This document shows, piece after piece, positions 48,832 through 50,489 of a stretch of DNA of 50,489 nt. The notes beneath the pieces were generated by a model. The model searched no databases and was not told the DNA's origin. It saw only the letters and a program-made list of their open reading frames with translations. Made by a program: the position numbers and the translations under genes. Numbering within the stretch: position 1 is the first letter of the stretch; each line of letters starts with the position of its first letter. The DNA is from a virus, in the IMG/VR virus record IMGVR_UViG_3300019360_000283, positions 1 through 50,489 of that record; one strand, written 5' to 3'.

Positions 48832-49037
48832 GAGAGGCAGTCCCGCCGACTCCAGGCACCGCTGGAGCGGTGAGGGTCGCGCCATCGACGACGCCCTTCG
48901 CCGGCGGGTGCCATCTGATACTTGGGGTCCGGGCAATGGTCTATGGGGTTCCGCTCGCGAGTGCTGCACCTGTGAGACGAGTTCCGTGGCTCGGATAAGA
49001 CAACGGTTTCGTCATCGCTGCGACATGGGCCGCCGAA

Positions 49038-49283
49038 GTGGGTGACGATCTCTCCGCGCGCCGCGAGCGTCGCGGATACAACCCGCCTTCGAAGGGGTGC
49101 CTGGACTGTGGCCAGGTTCTACTCCCTTCCTGGATCTTCTGTCCCACCTGCGGCCTCGGGGCGCGCGCGTGGGCCTACGATAATGAGGGGAAGCGCGTGA
49201 TCGTGGATCCGGGCGGGTCGTTCGACGTGAGGATCATCGATCGGCCCAGCGGGCGTGATGGCGGTGGAAAGTCGAACGCCTGA
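49038..49283 (+). CDS. Small zinc-ribbon protein
   Basis: The protein has 81 residues from a GTG at 49038. CLDCGQVLLPSWIFCPTCG is a classic four-cysteine zinc ribbon, followed by a beta-rich end. The start lacks a clear Shine-Dalgarno. It lies alone between the secreted protein and the integrase; the 206 bases before it hold no other gene that I can see. Confidence 0.5.
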   Translation: MGDDLSARRERRGYNPPSKGCLDCGQVLLPSWIFCPTCGLGARAWAYDNEGKRVIVDPGGSFDVRIIDRPSGRDGGGKSNA

Positions 49284-49346
49284 GAGCGAGGCCTCAGGGA
49301 TGCAGTTAGATTCAGCCGTCCTGCCGCTGCTGTCCGGCATCAGCGT

Positions 49347-49352
49347 TATATT
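49347..49352 (+). promoter_or_regulatory. Possible -10 of a leaderless integrase promoter
   Basis: TATATT lies six bases before the integrase ATG, the spacing of a leaderless -10. No convincing -35 is seen 16-18 bases upstream. Confidence 0.35.
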
Positions 49353-49358
49353 CGCGGC

Positions 49359-50489
49359 ATGTCGGAAACGCCACGGCGGCCCTCTTACGGCCTCGGGTCC
49401 CTGCAGAGACTTCCATCCGGCTCCTGGAGGGCCCGAATCTGGATCGCGGGCCGCCGCGAGGAGAAGTCCTACGCGACGCGCTCACTGGCGGCCGCGTGGC
49501 TCAAAGAGAGGCGGCTTCTCAAGGTGCAGGTGGAGGCTGGTGTCCGAGCTCCCACCGCCGCTTGCGAATCCATCACGTTCTCTGAGCTGATCGCGCTTCT
49601 GAAGGAACACTACCTGGCGGAGCGCGGGCGATCGCTCACGGATTCGACGGTTACCGGATACCTCAAAGCCTTGACGCGGGTCGAGCACCGCTGGGGCGCG
49701 CTGATCGTGGCCCGCACCCGGCTGCGGGAAATCGACGAGTGGATACTGGAGATGCAGAAGGAGGGGCTCGCGACGGCGACGATCCGGAACGCATTGAACC
49801 AGGTCGCCGCGCTATTTCGCCTGGCCGTGCGGCGCGACCTCCTGCCCCAGCCGCCGTGCGCCGTGCCCAGACCGACGGTAATCGTCCGCTCCGTCCGCGA
49901 TCGGGTCTCCGAGGAGGATCTAGATCGGCTGCTCGAGCAGGCCGCGGCAGAGCGGGACCCGGCCGCGATGACGATCATTCTGCTCGCGGCGGATGCCGGG
50001 CTCCGAAGGAGCGAGATCGCCAGACTACGAGCCTGCGACATACACAGGCAATCTCTCCATGTCGCAGTGCTAGGACAGAGCTGGAGGACGAAGAGTGGCC
50101 GCGGCCGCGATGTGCCTATCCTGACGGAGCGCCTCCGCGCGACGCTCGCGACGTCTGCGGGCAAGGGTGAGGCGTCCGTCATCTCCCCGGGCCTCGATGC
50201 CGCCGGGGTCACTAAGCGGGTCTCCGTCGTCTGGCAGCTCGCGCTGCAGCGGCAGCCCTCCCTGCACCGCTTGCGGCACCGGTGGGCCTCGCAGCTCGCA
50301 GACTCCGGTAAGGTCACTCCGATGCAGCTCATGGCCTGGGGAGGGTGGCGGACGCTCGGAGTAGCCCAGCGCTACTTCCATCACGACGGCCGAGGCCCAG
50401 AAAAGGGACTCTCGCGGGTGCTCGAGAAGAAGGATTGGGGCATTAGCGGGGCACGCGCCCGAAACGCGCGCTCCGAGAGTTCGGTGTAA
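49359..50489 (+). CDS. int: Tyrosine-recombinase integrase
   Basis: The protein has 376 residues, starting MSETPRRPSYGLGSLQRLPS. A SAM-like core-binding domain (about residues 70-155) precedes the catalytic domain, with DAGLRRSEIARL (first Arg), LHRLRHRWASQLAD (H-x-x-R box), GGWRTLGVAQRYFHH (Trp in the place of the second His, and catalytic Tyr in RYFHH). It would join phage attP and host attB. The frame ends at the last base of the window. The att site cannot be placed because flanking host sequence is absent. Confidence 0.9.
   Translation: MSETPRRPSYGLGSLQRLPSGSWRARIWIAGRREEKSYATRSLAAAWLKERRLLKVQVEAGVRAPTAACESITFSELIALLKEHYLAERGRSLTDSTVTGYLKALTRVEHRWGALIVARTRLREIDEWILEMQKEGLATATIRNALNQVAALFRLAVRRDLLPQPPCAVPRPTVIVRSVRDRVSEEDLDRLLEQAAAERDPAAMTIILLAADAGLRRSEIARLRACDIHRQSLHVAVLGQSWRTKSGRGRDVPILTERLRATLATSAGKGEASVISPGLDAAGVTKRVSVVWQLALQRQPSLHRLRHRWASQLADSGKVTPMQLMAWGGWRTLGVAQRYFHHDGRGPEKGLSRVLEKKDWGISGARARNARSESSV

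Noticed and set aside
48079-48969. Long minus-strand open frame opposite the secreted-protein gene
   Set aside because: It is an antisense shadow of a plus-strand gene that has a signal peptide and good Shine-Dalgarno; its own sequence has no sensible composition.
1-50489. CRISPR arrays, tRNAs, insertion sequences and phage att cores
   Set aside because: None seen by eye. The window ends exactly at gene stops on both sides, so attachment sites and host flanks are not included.

Overview
The window is an almost complete temperate, tailed-phage (siphovirus-type) genome or prophage from a GC-rich bacterium. It runs from the stop codon of a lysis-side gene at base 1 to the stop codon of a tyrosine integrase at base 50489. 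The host cannot be named from sequence alone. High GC, Shine-Dalgarno starts, spanin-like lysis proteins and cysteine repeats of the G-x-x-C...C-x-G-G-x-C kind suggest a Gram-negative, deltaproteobacteria-like or related environmental lineage (inference). No rRNA, tRNA, CRISPR array or insertion sequence was recognised by eye.

Layout. Nearly everything is on the minus strand and reads right to left. At 47.3-48.0 kb two HTH regulators diverge around a palindromic operator and a near-consensus promoter. Leftward of it lie the early genes: small regulators, an SNF2-type helicase, an unknown conserved protein, an SbcD/SbcC (Mre11/Rad50-like) pair and a ParB-like protein (46.9-37.6 kb). Then comes a run of tiny cysteine-rich proteins (37.1-35.8 kb), a broken HerA-like ATPase (35.3-33.7 kb), a replication-organiser-like protein, a RusA-like resolvase and a ParB-methyltransferase (32.2-29.4 kb). 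The late genes follow in standard order: small and large terminase, portal, MuF-like protein, a fused protease-scaffold-major capsid protein, connector, gp10-like protein, tail terminator, tail tube, tail chaperones with a -1 frameshift, tape measure, distal tail and hub proteins, and two large adhesin-like proteins (29.4-3.0 kb). A lysis cassette (lytic transglycosylase and small membrane proteins) closes the left end. The plus strand carries only a CI-like repressor, a secreted protein of unknown role, a zinc-ribbon protein and the integrase.

How it works together. Most minus-strand genes overlap their neighbour by 1-4 bases (ATGA, GTGA, TTGA, TGATG, TAGTG), so translation is probably coupled throughout. 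Many starts are GTG or TTG and were chosen from these overlaps and Shine-Dalgarno matches.

Most notable observations: an A AAA AAC slippery site whose -1 frame is open for 128 codons and adds a CxxC...CxxC segment; a single 797-residue protease-scaffold-capsid polyprotein with a strong internal start before the scaffold part and hairpins on both sides; a 34-base exact repeat that puts the same peptide, LHEVDETYLRR, in frame into the SbcD-like nuclease and the helicase, with two clamp-binding-like motifs in the helicase tail; a HerA-like ATPase broken by an internal deletion; a leaderless promoter-operator arrangement for the Cro-like gene; and two giant adhesin-like proteins that both carry signal peptides.
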